A DNA stretch of 64,000 bases from Toxotes chatareus. Its lineage: Eukaryota > Chordata > Actinopteri > Toxotidae. The notes beneath the pieces are model-generated. The model saw nothing but the letters and a program-made list of their open reading frames with translations, was not told the origin of the DNA and made no database searches. This document shows, one piece after another, positions 63,601 to 64,000 of the stretch (positions within the stretch are counted from its first letter, which is position 1; each line of letters begins with the position of its first letter). The DNA lies in assembly GCA_016801885.1 (NCBI GenBank), contig CM028889.1, forward strand, positions 12,711,001 through 12,775,000. The letters run 5' to 3'. Both the position numbers and the translations under genes were made by a program.

Positions 63601-64000
63601 ACTATACTATGAGCGTTTTTTATGACATTTTGAGGTCAAAAAATTTTTTGACTTTTTTTTTGGCGATTTTGGCGCCTTACTATACTATGGCGTTTTTTAT
63701 GACATTTGAGGTCAAAAAAATTTTTTGACTTTTTTGGCGATTTTGACGCCTTACTATACTATAGCGTTTTTTATGACATTTGAGGTCAAAATTTTTTTTT
63801 GACTTTTTTTGGAATTTTGCGCCTTACTATACTATAGCGTTTTTATGACATTTTGAGGTCAAAAAATTTTTGACTTTTTTGGCCGATTTTGCGCCTATAC
63901 TATACTATGGCGTTTTTTATGACATTTTGAGGTCAAAAAATTTTTTGACTTTTTTGGCGATTTTGGCGCCTTACTATACTATGGCGTTTTTTATGACATT
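45600..64000 (+). repeat. ~76-bp AT-rich tandem satellite array, about 240 copies
   Basis: Head-to-tail repeats run without interruption to the window end, all in one orientation. The unit runs: GACTTTTTTT, GGCCGATTTTGACGCC, TTACTATACTATGACG, TTTTTTATGACATTTTGAGG, TCAAAAAATTTTTT. Typical spacing is 75-80 bases; the variation is mainly in T and A run lengths. Some units replace the CATTTTGAGG part with GAAAAA; others lack GTTTTTTATGAC. Scrambled units occur near 47460-47580, 50217-50340, 52030-52130, 56920-57010, 57430-57500, 59720-59830 and 62260-62360. Open frames through the array encode a repeating Tyr/Phe/Leu-rich pattern that shifts with each length change, so the array is not coding. 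Size and homogeneity fit centromeric or other heterochromatic satellite DNA; location on the chromosome is not shown by the sequence. Confidence 0.95.

Noticed and set aside
45600..64000. Regular repeats resembling a CRISPR array
   Set aside because: The whole unit repeats; there are no unique spacers. The surrounding genes are vertebrate with introns.
45600..64000. CENP-B box in the satellite unit
   Set aside because: No TTCG----A--CGGG-type match was seen in the typical unit, so centromere identity cannot be argued from this motif.

Overview
This window is vertebrate nuclear DNA, almost certainly from a teleost fish. It has intron-containing genes with GT/AG splice sites, long AT-rich introns with CA/GT microsatellites, and several dispersed repeat families typical of teleosts: the hAT-like 'GGGCTGCAACTAA' repeat, the 'GGGCCCGAGC' repeat, the 'GTGGTGGAAAGTA' repeat, L2-like LINE remnants and Tc1-like MITEs. 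I see no prokaryotic genes, CRISPR arrays, rRNA or tRNA genes.

Layout. 1-3.9 kb: AT-rich intergenic DNA with nothing recognisable. 4.1-6.35 kb, minus strand: a complete six-exon GTP cyclohydrolase I gene (227 codons), best called gch2, the teleost pigment-cell paralog of GCH1. 6.5-11.4 kb: intergenic DNA with a hAT-like repeat. 12.1-22.6 kb, minus strand: a complete KN-motif/ankyrin-repeat gene, kank3 (ten coding exons, 997 codons), with one intron using a GC-AG splice pair. Probable 5' untranslated exons lie at about 24.0 kb and, less certainly, at 40.2 kb. A CpG- and GC-box-bearing, promoter-like stretch lies near 41.1 kb. 22.7-44.3 kb: mostly intron or upstream DNA with microsatellites and old transposon copies. 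44.37-45.1 kb: one 'GGGCCCGAGC' repeat. About 45.18 kb to the window end: an uninterrupted, AT-rich tandem satellite of about 76 bp per unit, roughly 240 copies, which runs off the right edge.

The two genes act in unrelated processes. GTP cyclohydrolase I is the first step of tetrahydrobiopterin and pteridine synthesis. KANK3 is a cytosolic scaffold linked to talin, cortical microtubules and actin. Nothing in the sequence joins them beyond proximity and shared strand.

The most interesting part is the satellite. Its left edge keeps diverged units that show the 76-bp unit is a dimer of an older ~38-40 bp element. It carries local subfamilies: three consecutive exact 64-bp deletion units, and a co-travelling pair of variant units. 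It also shows a left-to-right shift in a diagnostic site, and phased A/T tracts around an A6T6 palindrome. I did not find a novel protein system. The short ORFs that run through the satellite are a product of its periodicity.
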